64,000 nt of DNA from Henriciella sp. GTDB taxonomy: Bacteria > Pseudomonadota > Alphaproteobacteria > Caulobacterales > Hyphomonadaceae. This document shows positions 1 through 8,584 of this stretch, one piece after another. The notes beneath the pieces are model-generated. The model was given only the letters and a program-made list of their open reading frames with translations, did no database searches and was not told the origin of the DNA. Position numbers and translations under genes: made by a program. Numbering within the stretch: the first letter of the stretch is position 1; the number at the start of each line of letters is the position of its first letter. Location of the stretch: contig JASJAO010000001.1 in the NCBI GenBank assembly GCA_030066975.1, positions 372,001 through 436,000 of the forward strand, written 5' to 3'.

Positions 1-1
1 T

Positions 2-532
2 TTTCTGGTCCACTCGATTGCATTTGCGGGGAAAGACGAACTGCAGGGCTCGATGGTCGCGAACACGACCCGCGAAGGGTTTCGTCGGGCATTAGATATC
101 TCGGTTTACAGCTTCATTGATGCCTCTCGTCGCGCCTCCGAACTGATGCCGGATGGCGGCTCTATTGTCTGTATGACCTATCTCGGCGCGGAGCGGACGG
201 TGCCGAGCTATAACGTAATGGGGGTCGCCAAGGCCGCGCTAGAAGCCTCAACTCGCTACGCTGCGCGCGATCTGGGGACGCAGGGCATTCGTGTGAACGC
301 GATCTCAGCCGGAGCCATGCGGACTCTGTCGCTTGCGGGCATTCGCGGCGGCAAAAGCCTGATGGGAACCGGCAAGGATTGGTCACTGCTGAAAGAAGAC
401 ACGCGGATGGAAGGGGTCGCAGGATGCGCGCTCTATCTCCTTTCGCCGCTCGGACATTCGATTGCGGGTGAGGTTCTGCATGTCGATGCCGGCTTCCATG
501 CGGTGGGCGTGCCAGATCTGCCAGAGGGCTAG
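2..532 (+). CDS. fabI: Enoyl-[acyl-carrier-protein] reductase FabI, 3' part
   Basis: NADH-dependent reductase of the last step in the fatty-acid elongation cycle, cytoplasmic. The gene enters from the left edge already in frame (reading from base 2), so roughly the first 90 residues are missing. The visible part carries the FabI active-site block: a Tyr in the YLGAER stretch and, ten residues on, the Tyr of the Y-x6-K motif (YNVMGVAK), followed by the R-V-N-A-I-S-A-G loop and the C-terminal GEVLHVDAGF stretch typical of the family. It ends one base before the convergent SDR gene, so no room remains for an intergenic terminator. The FabI assignment rests on the Y-x6-K spacing; ordinary SDR proteins have Y-x3-K. 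Confidence 0.93.
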   Translation, partial: FLVHSIAFAGKDELQGSMVANTTREGFRRALDISVYSFIDASRRASELMPDGGSIVCMTYLGAERTVPSYNVMGVAKAALEASTRYAARDLGTQGIRVNAISAGAMRTLSLAGIRGGKSLMGTGKDWSLLKEDTRMEGVAGCALYLLSPLGHSIAGEVLHVDAGFHAVGVPDLPEG

Positions 533-533
533 G

Positions 534-1445
534 TCAGGCGTCTTCTACGCCGATAGCGTCTCTTAGGGCTGCAAAGATGCTGGTGCCGAAGTCACCGGTA
601 TAAGCCTCTTCCGGTGTCGCTCGGACGGCGGCATCAATGGCTTCCGCATCTGGCCCAATCAAGATGCGCCAGCGCTCAGCCAGAACACCGTCGAGGATGA
701 CTTTCGCAGCGTCTTCGGCGCTCGTAATGGCATTGTCGCGGAAAGCCTCACCTTGAGCCTGAGCGTCCTCTTCCGTCTGGCCACCGGTGCCAGGGATGTC
801 GGATTGCAGTCCGAACTCACGATACGTGTTAAGCGCGATCTGCGTGCCGATATGACCCGGCATCACAACGCTGGCGAGCACATGCGGCGCGTTCAACCGC
901 AAATCCGTAATCAAGGCTTCGGTAAAGCCTTTCACCGCGAACTTGGCGGCTGAATAAGCGGTGTGTGGTGTGTCCGGGCCAAGACTTGCCCAAAAACCGT
1001 TCACTGAGCTGACATTCACGATATGGGCTTCGTCCGCAGCCACCAGCATCGGCATGAAGGCTCGCGCATTGTAGTACACGCCGTTCCAGCAGACATTGAA
1101 GGTCCGCTCCCAATTCTCGCGTGTACCCGCAACAAAGCTACCGCCCCCGCCAATACCGGCATTGTTGATCAGTAGATGCAGGTGATCGATATCGTGCTCG
1201 GTGCGGACATGATCGGCAAACGCGTTCACGCGGTCTTCGTCTGCCACATCGGCGACAAAGGTTGAGATCTTGACCCCCTGCTGGGCATCCGCTTCAGCGA
1301 GAGACTTTGCCTCCGCCATATCTTCTTCGGAGATATCGCACATGGCCACGCTGCAGCCAGCTTCTGCGAGTTGGCGCACCAGGGCGCGTCCCATTCCTGC
1401 GCCACCCCCCGTCACCACCGCCGTTTTTCCGCTAAAGTCTTTCAC
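534..1445 (-). CDS. Short-chain dehydrogenase/reductase (SDR family)
   Basis: NAD(P)-dependent oxidoreductase of the classical SDR type, 303 residues. The cofactor loop TGGGAGMG is at residues 12-19, NNAG at 94-97, catalytic Ser near 146 and YSAAK with Tyr164/Lys168, so the full catalytic set is present. It is about 50 residues longer than the common 250-residue form; the extra length is C-terminal and resembles SDRs annotated as acting on acyl or alcohol substrates. Start ATG at 1445 gives the normal N-terminal beta strand. It converges on fabI and is divergent from the quinone reductase at 1552. Substrate cannot be read from sequence. Confidence 0.85.
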   Translation of the reverse strand: MKDFSGKTAVVTGGGAGMGRALVRQLAEAGCSVAMCDISEEDMAEAKSLAEADAQQGVKISTFVADVADEDRVNAFADHVRTEHDIDHLHLLINNAGIGGGGSFVAGTRENWERTFNVCWNGVYYNARAFMPMLVAADEAHIVNVSSVNGFWASLGPDTPHTAYSAAKFAVKGFTEALITDLRLNAPHVLASVVMPGHIGTQIALNTYREFGLQSDIPGTGGQTEEDAQAQGEAFRDNAITSAEDAAKVILDGVLAERWRILIGPDAEAIDAAVRATPEEAYTGDFGTSIFAALRDAIGVEDA

Positions 1446-1551
1446 TGCCTGCCTCCCGTTTGCGACCCGTCTTTCGCGGGTGTTTGTTCATTCCTCCAAC
1501 ACTGTGTATGCGATTACCCCATGGGTCGAACAGCGTGACGTCGGAGGAAGT

Positions 1552-2139
1552 ATGGCGGCCAAGGTCTTTATCTGGGTGGGGCATCCTCGCGAGAACTCCC
1601 TCTCACACGGTATGGCGGACGCCTATCAGCGCGGCGCGGAGAGCCAGGGGGCGGACGTACGGCGTATGCACCTTTATGACATGAAGTTCGATCCGGATCT
1701 CACCGAAGGCTATCATCAGCGCAAGGATCACGAGCCTTGCCTGACCGAATGGCGAGAAAATATCTTGTGGTGTGAGCACACATGCTGGGCCTATCCGCAA
1801 TGGTGGGGAGGGATGCCAGCCAAGATGAAAGGCGTGCTCGACCGTGCCTTCCTGCCAGGTTTTGCGATGAACTATCATGACAATGACCCGTGGTGGGATC
1901 GCTTGCTGAAGGGGCGCAGTGGCGACGTGCTTATGACGTCCGATGCGCCAGCCTGGTTCGATCAGGTCATGTATGGACGCGCGGCGGCAAAACAGGTGAA
2001 ACGCCTGGTTATGGAGTTCTCAGGCATCAAGCCTGTCCGGGTGCTGCAAGTCGGCACAGTCAAAACAGCGAAAGAAGCCAAGATTCAGAAATGGCTCCGT
2101 TCAGCCTACAATATGGGCGCGGATGCAGGGCGTCGTTAG
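1552..2139 (+). CDS. NAD(P)H dehydrogenase (quinone), flavodoxin-like fold
   Basis: A 195-residue protein of the KefF/NQO1-like family, which binds FMN or FAD and passes two electrons from NAD(P)H to quinones. Supporting motifs are the N-terminal strand and phosphate loop (GHPRENSLSHG), the YPQWWGGMPAKMKGVLDR block around residue 85 and the C-terminal region of the family. The frame is open from 1270, but ATG 1552 is chosen: it has a GGAGGA ribosome site 5-8 bases upstream and the family N-terminus begins there. It is followed 68 bases later by the nitroreductase on the same strand; both are flavin reductases, so a shared transcript is plausible. Confidence 0.85.
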   Translation: MAAKVFIWVGHPRENSLSHGMADAYQRGAESQGADVRRMHLYDMKFDPDLTEGYHQRKDHEPCLTEWRENILWCEHTCWAYPQWWGGMPAKMKGVLDRAFLPGFAMNYHDNDPWWDRLLKGRSGDVLMTSDAPAWFDQVMYGRAAAKQVKRLVMEFSGIKPVRVLQVGTVKTAKEAKIQKWLRSAYNMGADAGRR

Positions 2140-2207
2140 AGCGCCCACCTTGTGGCGAAACAGTTGAACATGTTGCATGCTGAAAGCGCGCATAGGGAAC
2201 TTGTTTT

Positions 2208-2891
2208 ATGAAAACTTCACCGGAAACCCACGTTCCGCTTTCATCTGATTTCCCGTCTTACCCACTGGCCGAGATGCAGGCGAGGGCACGGGACTTTGCG
2301 GTTCAGATGGAATCTCGTCGATCGATACGTGCATTCTCGGACAAACCCGTGCCTCAAAGCATTATCGAGCACTGTATTGAAGCCGCCGGCACGGCCCCAA
2401 GCGGCGCCAACCACCAGCCCTGGTACTTTGCCTGCATCGGGTCGGCCGAAAAGAAGCGTGAGATCCGGATCGCTGCCGAAGCAGAAGAACGTGAATTCTA
2501 CTCAGGCCGCGCGGCCCAGGAGTGGCTCGACGCTCTTTCCCCAATCGGCACCGACGCTGAGAAGCCTTACATGGAGATCGCGCCTTGGCTGATTTGTATT
2601 TTCGCACAAAGACGCGGCGGCGTTCAGGCCGGGCAAGACAAGAAGAACTACTATATTCACGAAAGCGTCGGCATTGCGTCCGGCATGCTCATCACGGCTT
2701 GCCACAATGCAGGGCTCGCGACACTTGTACATACACCCAATCCGATGAAATTCCTGAACGGGATTTGCGGACGCCCGGAAACGGAGAAGCCGTTCTTGAT
2801 CTTGGTTGCTGGATATCCGGCAAAGGACGCACAGGTGCCGAAGCATGCCCTGATCAAGAAACCTTTGAAAGAGATCGCTAGCTTCCTGTAG
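2208..2891 (+). CDS. Nitroreductase-family flavoprotein, iodotyrosine deiodinase-like
   Basis: FMN-dependent nitroreductase-fold protein of 227 residues. The RRSIRAF motif at 37-43 binds FMN phosphate and [13 protein letters not shown] follows at about 60-72. The region after it carries E94, Y98 and K119. These match in spacing (4 and 21 residues) the Glu157/Tyr161/Lys182 triad that clamps the halotyrosine zwitterion in human iodotyrosine deiodinase, as I recall that enzyme. This points to reductive dehalogenation of a halogenated tyrosine or related phenol rather than to nitro reduction. There is no membrane anchor, so it is cytoplasmic. Its last 14 bases overlap the convergent CAP-domain gene. 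The family is secure; the dehalogenase role is inferred from the triad. Confidence 0.82.
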   Translation: MKTSPETHVPLSSDFPSYPLAEMQARARDFAVQMESRRSIRAFSDKPVPQSIIEHCIEAAGTAPSGANHQPWYFACIGSAEKKREIRIAAEAEEREFYSGRAAQEWLDALSPIGTDAEKPYMEIAPWLICIFAQRRGGVQAGQDKKNYYIHESVGIASGMLITACHNAGLATLVHTPNPMKFLNGICGRPETEKPFLILVAGYPAKDAQVPKHALIKKPLKEIASFL

Positions 2892-3780
2892 GGGGAACAA
2901 CAGTGATTATGGGACCAGGCAGTTCGATAAATTCGCAGGATTGAACAATCTGGTTGCCGCGCTGAACCGGCGCACTCTTGTTCTCGCCCCGTACTTGCAG
3001 GGCAAAATCGCCGCTCAAGCTCGCGGGCAACTCGCCATTCTCGAGATCAATCTGAATATCGTCCTGAATGACGGCGAAGCGCGCTTCGGACCATTCCGGG
3101 AGATCTGTCTCCAGAGTGAGCGACGTCCCGGCTTCATAGCGTAGCGGCGCGGGTTGGGAGAGCTCCCCCGCTGGATCCGCAAACAATTGCGTGACGAATA
3201 TGTCGTCCCCATGTCGCACGACACCCAGCGCGACATGCGTTGCTTTCTTGGAGAGAATATTGGCGCGATGCCCTGGGCTGTCCATCAAACCCTGATGCAA
3301 GTGCGCGAGCGTGGCGGAGGCGGGTCGCGACTTGGTCGGGCTGCATGATACGGTCATTCCGAACCCGTTGGTGCAGGAGCGGGCTTCGCTCGCAACATTC
3401 TCTGCGGTGAATTGGGCGATCAGCGTCCGATCAAAGGCCGCAATCCGGTCAGAGGGCTTACGGCCCGAGGGCGAGTCATGACCGAAATATCCATTGTAAA
3501 CCATATCGAGGCTGTGAAAGCGCGCGGCATCAACCAGTTCAGTCCGAAGCGCCAGTGGCTGAAGCCCTTCGGCGCGGCGCTCTTTGTTTATGAGTTCGAT
3601 GAAATCAGCTTCCAGGCCCAGCTCGAGCGTATAGCCGTCGGGCAAGTTCTGCAGGCAGTTTATCCCATTTTCCACATATGCCGCGTTTTCAATCGCGCGA
3701 TCAGACGTCGCCAATTCACAGGCGTTTGCTGTTTGCGATGTGGCGAAAAGCGCAATGAGGAAACACAAGACACGTAGCAT
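2878..3780 (-). CDS. Secreted CAP (SCP/PR-1-like) domain protein
   Basis: A 300-residue exported protein. Residues 1-20 form a signal peptide ending NANA-C. The CAP domain spans about residues 55-200, with the family elements [44 protein letters not shown] and HRANILS, including both His residues of the CAP cavity. A C-terminal beta-rich segment of about 90 residues is unassigned. Bacterial CAP proteins are extracytoplasmic and mostly of unknown function. It is the last gene of the long minus-strand run, 11 bases after udk, and overlaps the nitroreductase end. Confidence 0.82.
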   Translation of the reverse strand: MLRVLCFLIALFATSQTANACELATSDRAIENAAYVENGINCLQNLPDGYTLELGLEADFIELINKERRAEGLQPLALRTELVDAARFHSLDMVYNGYFGHDSPSGRKPSDRIAAFDRTLIAQFTAENVASEARSCTNGFGMTVSCSPTKSRPASATLAHLHQGLMDSPGHRANILSKKATHVALGVVRHGDDIFVTQLFADPAGELSQPAPLRYEAGTSLTLETDLPEWSEARFAVIQDDIQIDLENGELPASLSGDFALQVRGENKSAPVQRGNQIVQSCEFIELPGPIITVVPPTGS

Positions 3781-3791
3781 TGACAGGCAGT

Positions 3792-4496
3792 TTAGCGCGA
3801 ATTCTGCTCTAGGACACCCTCGCTTTTCAGGCGGGCAATAATCGGGGCGAGCATACGCTCTATGGCTTCCTCATCCGCGCGGACCTGCCCATAGGCCGGA
3901 AGGCCTTCATCAGCGATGACAAGGTCGGCCTCAAACATTGCCGGATAGGTATAGCGATAGTGTGCTGCTCTGACAGTTTTCAGATACTGGTTGAGCACGC
4001 CATGCACGTCGCGCCCGCGCTCGATGACATCCCGTCTGATCCGACGGGCAAGACGAAGATCGTCAGGCGTGTCGACGTAGATGGACAGATCGATCAGCGG
4101 CGTAATGGCTTCGATCGACAGGACGTGAATGCCTTCCAGCAGGATGATGGGTGATGGGGCGAGGGTTAGGGTCTCGTTCGCCACCCGATCATGGCGATCG
4201 AAATCATAGATCGGTTGCTGGATAGGCTCGCCAGCTTTCAACGCGGTGAGGTCTGCCGTCATGCGGTCCAGCTCTTTGCTTTGCGGCGCGTCATAATTTG
4301 TATCTGCAATAATTTGCAGACGGTGCGCTTCGTCGCGAACGGGTCCGTAATGACTGGCGGGCAGGTAATAGCCGTCTTCCCGGAACAAAGTGATCCCCGG
4401 AGAAACGCAGACCTGCATCAGGGCCTCGGCAATGGTCGACTTTCCGGAACCGGATCCGCCTGTAATTGCGATGACAAAAGCCGGCTTACCTGCCAT
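3792..4496 (-). CDS. udk: Uridine kinase / phosphoribulokinase-family P-loop kinase
   Basis: Phosphorylates uridine (and usually cytidine) in pyrimidine salvage; cytoplasmic. The Walker A motif GGSGSGKST lies at residues 13-21, a Tyr/His/Asp-rich nucleoside-binding stretch (YDFDRHDR) at about 97-104, and LLEGIHVLS Walker B at about 118-126. The length of 234 residues is close to the usual 210-230. It starts 6 bases after fur and ends 11 bases before the CAP gene, so it is co-transcribed. A related PRK/URK-family kinase with another substrate cannot be excluded. Confidence 0.85.
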   Translation of the reverse strand: MAGKPAFVIAITGGSGSGKSTIAEALMQVCVSPGITLFREDGYYLPASHYGPVRDEAHRLQIIADTNYDAPQSKELDRMTADLTALKAGEPIQQPIYDFDRHDRVANETLTLAPSPIILLEGIHVLSIEAITPLIDLSIYVDTPDDLRLARRIRRDVIERGRDVHGVLNQYLKTVRAAHYRYTYPAMFEADLVIADEGLPAYGQVRADEEAIERMLAPIIARLKSEGVLEQNSR

Positions 4497-4502
4497 TCAG
4501 CG

Positions 4503-4946
4503 TCAATCGTCCTTGGAGATTGGCACGGCATAGAGCTCCAGCCGATGATCGACCAGCTTATAGCCAAGCTCGTTCGCGATTTGCTCTTGAAGGCGTTCGA
4601 TTTCCTCGTTCTGAAACTCGATCACGCGTCCCGATTTCACATCAATCAAATGATCATGATGCTCGTCGGGCACTTCTTCATAGCGCGCGCGACCGTCGCC
4701 AAAGTCGTGGCTCTCAATGATCCCGGCTTCTTCGAACAGTTTTACAGTTCGGTAGACCGTTGCGAGGGATATTGTCTTGTCGAGTTCATTGGCGCGTCGA
4801 TGCAGCTCTTCTGCGTCAGGGTGGTCTTTTGCAAGTGACAGGACACGGGCAATTGTCCGTCTTTGCTCGGTCATTCGCAGGCCTTTTTCGGCGCAGATTT
4901 TTTCCAAACGATCCATGAGGCCTTCATGCCCTTTCAGATGGGCCAT
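4503..4946 (-). CDS. fur: Fur-family metalloregulator (alphaproteobacterial Fur/Mur type)
   Basis: A 147-residue metal-responsive repressor. The winged-helix DNA-binding part is residues 10-85, with recognition segment SLATVYRTVKLFEEAGII, and the metal-binding HHDH is at 96-99. The CxxC structural zinc pair of enterobacterial Fur is absent: the segment after HHDHLI reads DVKSGRV where Cys would sit. That is the normal state in alphaproteobacterial Fur/Mur proteins, where the protein senses iron or manganese. Its start lies 23 bases inside rimI, so translation is coupled to the tsaB-rimI unit. Whether it senses Fe(II) or Mn(II) cannot be told here. Confidence 0.9.
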   Translation of the reverse strand: MAHLKGHEGLMDRLEKICAEKGLRMTEQRRTIARVLSLAKDHPDAEELHRRANELDKTISLATVYRTVKLFEEAGIIESHDFGDGRARYEEVPDEHHDHLIDVKSGRVIEFQNEEIERLQEQIANELGYKLVDHRLELYAVPISKDD

Positions 4947-5403
4947 GTCCAGAGATTGCCCGCGACATCAGGATCGCATCGACCCGGGTTCCATTCCGCC
5001 GGTGATAATACGCTTCGCGGCGACCATCTTCCCGAAAGCCGACTTGAGCATAAAACTCACGCGCCGGGCGATTGTCGGCAGCAACTTCCAGCCGCAACTC
5101 GGTTATACCGTAAGGTTTTAGGATCGACATACACCCGTTGAACAGATCGGTCGCTACGCCCTTTCGGCGCGCGGTCGGGGCGGTCGCCAGGGTCAGTATT
5201 TCCGCTTCAGGTGGAACTTTCTGCGCAATCAGCACAGCCTCAAGGGCAAGGTTTCCCTCAACCCCAAGCCCGATCACTGAGGGCTGAGCCATCAACTCCG
5301 ATAGACTGTTCTCGCTCCAGGCCTCTCCGGGAGGAAAGGCTGCGGCGTGAAGGTGCGCCATGCGCGGCGCATCCTCCGGGCGAAGGATCACAATTTCGGT
5401 CAT
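4924..5403 (-). CDS. rimI: Ribosomal protein S18-alanine N-acetyltransferase-like GNAT protein
   Basis: GNAT-fold acetyltransferase of 159 residues. The acetyl-CoA loop is RRKGVATDLF at about 79-88, and the downstream LRLEVAADNRPAREFYAQVGF segment is the RimI signature region. It sits immediately after tsaB with a 4-base ATGA overlap, the usual bacterial tsaB-rimI pairing, which supports the RimI call over a generic GNAT. Its 3' end overlaps fur by 23 bases. The expected role is Nalpha-acetylation of a ribosomal protein; other protein targets are possible. Confidence 0.85.
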   Translation of the reverse strand: MTEIVILRPEDAPRMAHLHAAAFPPGEAWSENSLSELMAQPSVIGLGVEGNLALEAVLIAQKVPPEAEILTLATAPTARRKGVATDLFNGCMSILKPYGITELRLEVAADNRPAREFYAQVGFREDGRREAYYHRRNGTRVDAILMSRAISGHGPSERA

Positions 5404-6047
5404 GCCGCAGTTTTGCCGCCGGGCAGAAGCGCATCTGGCTTGCGGCCATAGGTCGGGCGTGGTGGATGAGACTCTGGCTCCAGACCCGCGGCCAGATCTG
5501 CAGCGCGCCGCGCAGTTGGATGTGCTGCATGAATTATCAGATCCGGCAGGGCCTCCTGAAGCACCCGTCCATCGCCATATACCATGTGCGGACGGGCTTT
5601 GAGAAGGTTAACAAGGTCTTCCAGAGAACGTTCTGTCGGCGGGTTGGTCGCTTCCCCGGATCTGAACGTCTGCGACCAGTATGTTATGTCGGGTGCACGC
5701 CTTTGGGCGGGCAGAATGACGATCGCGGACCCCTGTTGCCCGGCGGGTAAGGCTGCTTCCAGACTGGTAACTCCGACGCAGGTCGCGTTGCTGGCGAGGG
5801 CCAGACCGCGCGCAAATGCAACGCCAACGCGAACTCCAGTAAAGCTGCCTGGACCTGTGACCACGCCAATCCGTTGCAGGTCGTGAAGCCCAATTTCAGC
5901 CAGGTCGCACGCCTGCTGCACCAGCCCCGGTAGTCTGGCGTCCTGTCCCCGGGTCATGGCCTCTGCCAATTCCGCCTTCACGACTCCATGCTCTACGATG
6001 GCGACTTCGCAAGCCGGACCGGATGTGTGCAGACCAAGGCAAAGCAT
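5400..6047 (-). CDS. tsaB: tRNA N6-threonylcarbamoyladenosine biosynthesis protein TsaB
   Basis: Non-catalytic ASKHA-fold partner of TsaD in making t6A37 on ANN-decoding tRNAs; cytoplasmic. At 215 residues it has the usual length. It shows the N-terminal LGLHTSG strand-loop, the strongly conserved GPGSFTGVRVGVAFARGLAL block at about 70-89, and the degraded C-terminal half that distinguishes TsaB from TsaD. It lies 11 bases after the Anbu gene and overlaps rimI by 4 bases. TsaD and TsaE are not in this window. Confidence 0.92.
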   Translation of the reverse strand: MLCLGLHTSGPACEVAIVEHGVVKAELAEAMTRGQDARLPGLVQQACDLAEIGLHDLQRIGVVTGPGSFTGVRVGVAFARGLALASNATCVGVTSLEAALPAGQQGSAIVILPAQRRAPDITYWSQTFRSGEATNPPTERSLEDLVNLLKARPHMVYGDGRVLQEALPDLIIHAAHPTARRAADLAAGLEPESHPPRPTYGRKPDALLPGGKTAA

Positions 6048-6058
6048 GCTTGTACCTG

Positions 6059-6799
6059 CTACACGTCCGGAAGCTGATAACGTGGCAAGGCGTCGAGGGC
6101 GGTTTTCAGGGCATCCCCCCAGCCGGATGAAATCGCACCAAAGGCTGGGTCGCCTTCTTCAATTCGGAACTTGGTTCCTTCTTCCAGGCTGTCCTTTCGA
6201 TAAATATGTGTATCCAGAGGCATGCCCACGGACAGGTTGGCCTTTAGCGTTGAATCGAACGAAACGCATAACAGACGGATTGCGTCTTCATCGCTCATAG
6301 CAGGGTCAAAGGCTCGCAAAATGATCGGGCGACCATACTTGGTCTCGCCAATCTGAAAGAAGGGTGTTTCCGCACCGGCTTCGACAAAATTGCCTTCTGG
6401 ATAGATCAGAAAGAGCCGGGGCTTTATGCCCTTGATTTGCCCGCCCATGATCAAGGTCGCGTTGAACGCGGACTGGGCCATCGTGCCACTTTGTGCTTGC
6501 GAGGCGACAACTTCTTTTAGTGTCTCACCGATCAGTTTCGCTGCCTGAAACATGGTGGGTACCCGCAAGAGGCTCGGGTTGCGGTCTTCGGGCGCAACCG
6601 ATCGCTCGTCCAAGAGGCTCACCACTGCCTGGGTGGTTGCCAGATTGCCAGCCGTCATCAGCGTAATGACGCGATCACCCGGCACGGACCAGGTGAACAT
6701 TTTTTGAAATTTGGAGATATTGTCGACGCCTGCATTGGTTCGGGTATCCGACATGAAAATCAGACTGCTATCGAGCTTCAAGGCGGCGCAGTATGTCAA
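6059..6799 (-). CDS. Anbu-type proteasome-related Ntn hydrolase
   Basis: Ancestral beta-subunit (Anbu) family, an Ntn-fold self-assembling protein related to 20S proteasome beta subunits. The start codon is TTG at 6799, with a GGGAG site upstream; this gives M-T-Y-C, and Thr2 becomes the N-terminal nucleophile after Met removal, as in other Anbu proteins. The SDTRTNAGVD segment at residues 17-26 is the strong family signature. Length is 246 residues, as expected. It stands 32 bases after the transglutaminase gene, the known genomic partner together with alpha-E and ATP-grasp genes. The substrate of the family is unknown; context suggests handling of a peptide or amide made by the neighbouring amidoligase. 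Confidence 0.93.
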   Translation of the reverse strand: MTYCAALKLDSSLIFMSDTRTNAGVDNISKFQKMFTWSVPGDRVITLMTAGNLATTQAVVSLLDERSVAPEDRNPSLLRVPTMFQAAKLIGETLKEVVASQAQSGTMAQSAFNATLIMGGQIKGIKPRLFLIYPEGNFVEAGAETPFFQIGETKYGRPIILRAFDPAMSDEDAIRLLCVSFDSTLKANLSVGMPLDTHIYRKDSLEEGTKFRIEEGDPAFGAISSGWGDALKTALDALPRYQLPDV

Positions 6800-6831
6800 T
6801 GGCGTGTTCTCCCGATCAAAGGCCAGAAGTC

Positions 6832-7632
6832 TTATTGCTGGACCTGAAGAGAGACAACAAGATTCTCCTGTTTCGCCCCTACGACGTAACCCGTCGTCGG
6901 TGCAGCATCGCGATAATCCAACCCGCGCGCAATTCGAACATATCGCTCGTCCGGGCAGACGGCGTTTGAAACATCAAAACCAACCCAGCCGAGGCCACTG
7001 ACATAGGCTTCTGCCCAAGCGTGACTGGCATCCTGATCGATCTGGTCATTGAGCAGAAGATAGCCGCTGACATATCGTGCCGGAAACCCGAGCACCCGAG
7101 CTGCGCTGAGAAAGATGTGGGCGTGATCCTGGCATACGCCGTTCCCCTGACTTAGGGCGGCTTCTGCTGTGGTTTGGACATCGGTGTTCCCGGACTGATA
7201 TGCGACTTGCTCAAGGATTCTGTTGCTCAACTGGTGCAGTATCGAGACGTCTGCTCGAGCGTGCGGTTTGAAGTCTTCAGTCAAACGCGCTACGCGATCA
7301 CCAGGTTCGGTCAGCTTGGTTTGGCGTAAGTAGAACCATAAAGGCATTGCAAGCGTATGGTCGCCGATAACACCATTGGTGTCATGCGTCGTGATCCGAC
7401 CCGAGACCGTTATCGCAACCTCCGTTGCCCCGGGTTCAAGCTCGAGCAAATCGACATGATTGCCATGCTGATCGACGAAGCTTGTTTGGTGTCTGGCGCC
7501 CTGCAAATCGATCGACCAGTCGAGCACGTCCTGATGTCGATCCGATACCGGGCGCAAGCGAAGCTGTTGGAGGGCATAGTTTGCCGGTACGGCGTATTCG
7601 TATTTTGTGTGGTGTTGGATGTTTAGCAGCAT
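6832..7632 (-). CDS. Transglutaminase-like cysteine protease family protein
   Basis: A 266-residue papain-fold protein with an N-terminal beta domain (residues 1-100) and a transglutaminase core. The catalytic triad is readable: Cys167 in GVCQDHAH, His204 in DASHAWAEAYV and Asp220 in WVGFDVSN. Such proteins act as peptidases or amide-forming/cleaving enzymes. There is no signal peptide, so it is cytoplasmic, like its partners. It is separated by one base from the alpha-E gene and lies 32 bases before Anbu, so it is in one operon. It is the expected deconjugating or trimming partner of the ATP-grasp amidoligase; this role is inference from conserved neighbourhood. Confidence 0.92.
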   Translation of the reverse strand: MLLNIQHHTKYEYAVPANYALQQLRLRPVSDRHQDVLDWSIDLQGARHQTSFVDQHGNHVDLLELEPGATEVAITVSGRITTHDTNGVIGDHTLAMPLWFYLRQTKLTEPGDRVARLTEDFKPHARADVSILHQLSNRILEQVAYQSGNTDVQTTAEAALSQGNGVCQDHAHIFLSAARVLGFPARYVSGYLLLNDQIDQDASHAWAEAYVSGLGWVGFDVSNAVCPDERYVRIARGLDYRDAAPTTGYVVGAKQENLVVSLQVQQ

Positions 7633-7633
7633 A

Positions 7634-8584
7634 TCAGGCGTGGAAGCGATAATCTGTTTCGATCATCTCCGCTAAGCGCGCATTTCGCGCAATGAAATCG
7701 ATAAGAAATTCATGCAGTCCGGACCCAATAATCCATTCACTGGTCGAGTTTGTGATGTGCGCTTCGTGCTCGGCGGCCAGATCATGACAGGGCTTGCGAA
7801 CCTGATATTCGACCTCAAGATCTGCCAGCGTCGCAACAATCTCGTCGTAGCAGTAAGCGATCGATCGCGGCAATCGGACGTCGTGGATCAGGAAATTCAC
7901 GATCGAGATCGGACTGATGTCACCGCCATGCAGCCAGTGGAAAGACCGTTCAGCTGAGGCCGACCTCAAGATCATTTCCCACTGGACCTGGTCCAATGAC
8001 GACCCTACGGACGCGCTTGATGGGAGCAAGACGTAGTATTTCGTATCTAGAATTCTGGCTGTATTGTCGGCGCGCTCGATCAAGGCGCCCAGCATAACGA
8101 AGCGAAAGATGTCGTTGCGTAGCATTGTGCCATTGATCGATCCACGGACAAGCGCCGTATGTTGCCGGATACGCGCGAGCAGATTGGGCAGATCTGTCAA
8201 ATCATCACTGGCTTCAAATGCAAACCGTAGCTCCAGCCAGGCATCATTGATCGCTTCCCAGACATCCTTTGTGATCGCGGTTCGGGTCATGCGGGCGTTC
8301 TCCCGCGCAGCGGCCAAAGAGCGGTAAAGGCTACCCGGGTTCTCCTTGTCCGCAATCATGAAGGCGACGACGTTTGGAGTGTTGAAGTGATCGTATTTTT
8401 CTCGGAAGGCGTCGATTGTTCCGGCGGTGCTGAGCACTGATTCCCATTCGCTGCGCATGGTCCGCGCGCGCGTCAGGGACATGCGGAACCCGGCATCCAC
8501 CAGACGCGCTGTGTTCTCGACCCGCTCCAGGTAGCGCATCATCCAAAACAGGCCAGACGCGGTTCGCCCCAGCATTCTAATCAT
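7634..8584 (-). CDS. Alpha-E domain protein (all-helical, formerly DUF403)
   Basis: A 316-residue almost wholly alpha-helical protein starting MIRMLGRTASGLFWMMRYLER, the typical alpha-E N-terminus. The family is found only beside circularly permuted ATP-grasp and transglutaminase genes and has no known activity. A conserved RAENTAR/RADNTAR-like motif occurs twice (VENTARLVDAGF near residue 22 and ERADNTARILDTKYY near 167), suggesting an internal duplication of the helical unit. Its start overlaps the ATP-grasp gene end by 8 bases, implying translational coupling. It is probably a structural or substrate-holding partner of the ATP-grasp enzyme. Confidence 0.92.
   Translation of the reverse strand: MIRMLGRTASGLFWMMRYLERVENTARLVDAGFRMSLTRARTMRSEWESVLSTAGTIDAFREKYDHFNTPNVVAFMIADKENPGSLYRSLAAARENARMTRTAITKDVWEAINDAWLELRFAFEASDDLTDLPNLLARIRQHTALVRGSINGTMLRNDIFRFVMLGALIERADNTARILDTKYYVLLPSSASVGSSLDQVQWEMILRSASAERSFHWLHGGDISPISIVNFLIHDVRLPRSIAYCYDEIVATLADLEVEYQVRKPCHDLAAEHEAHITNSTSEWIIGSGLHEFLIDFIARNARLAEMIETDYRFHA

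Noticed and set aside
1270-1551. Extension of the quinone reductase frame upstream of ATG 1552
   Set aside because: It would run antisense through the SDR gene start and lacks the family N-terminus; a GGAGGA site supports 1552.
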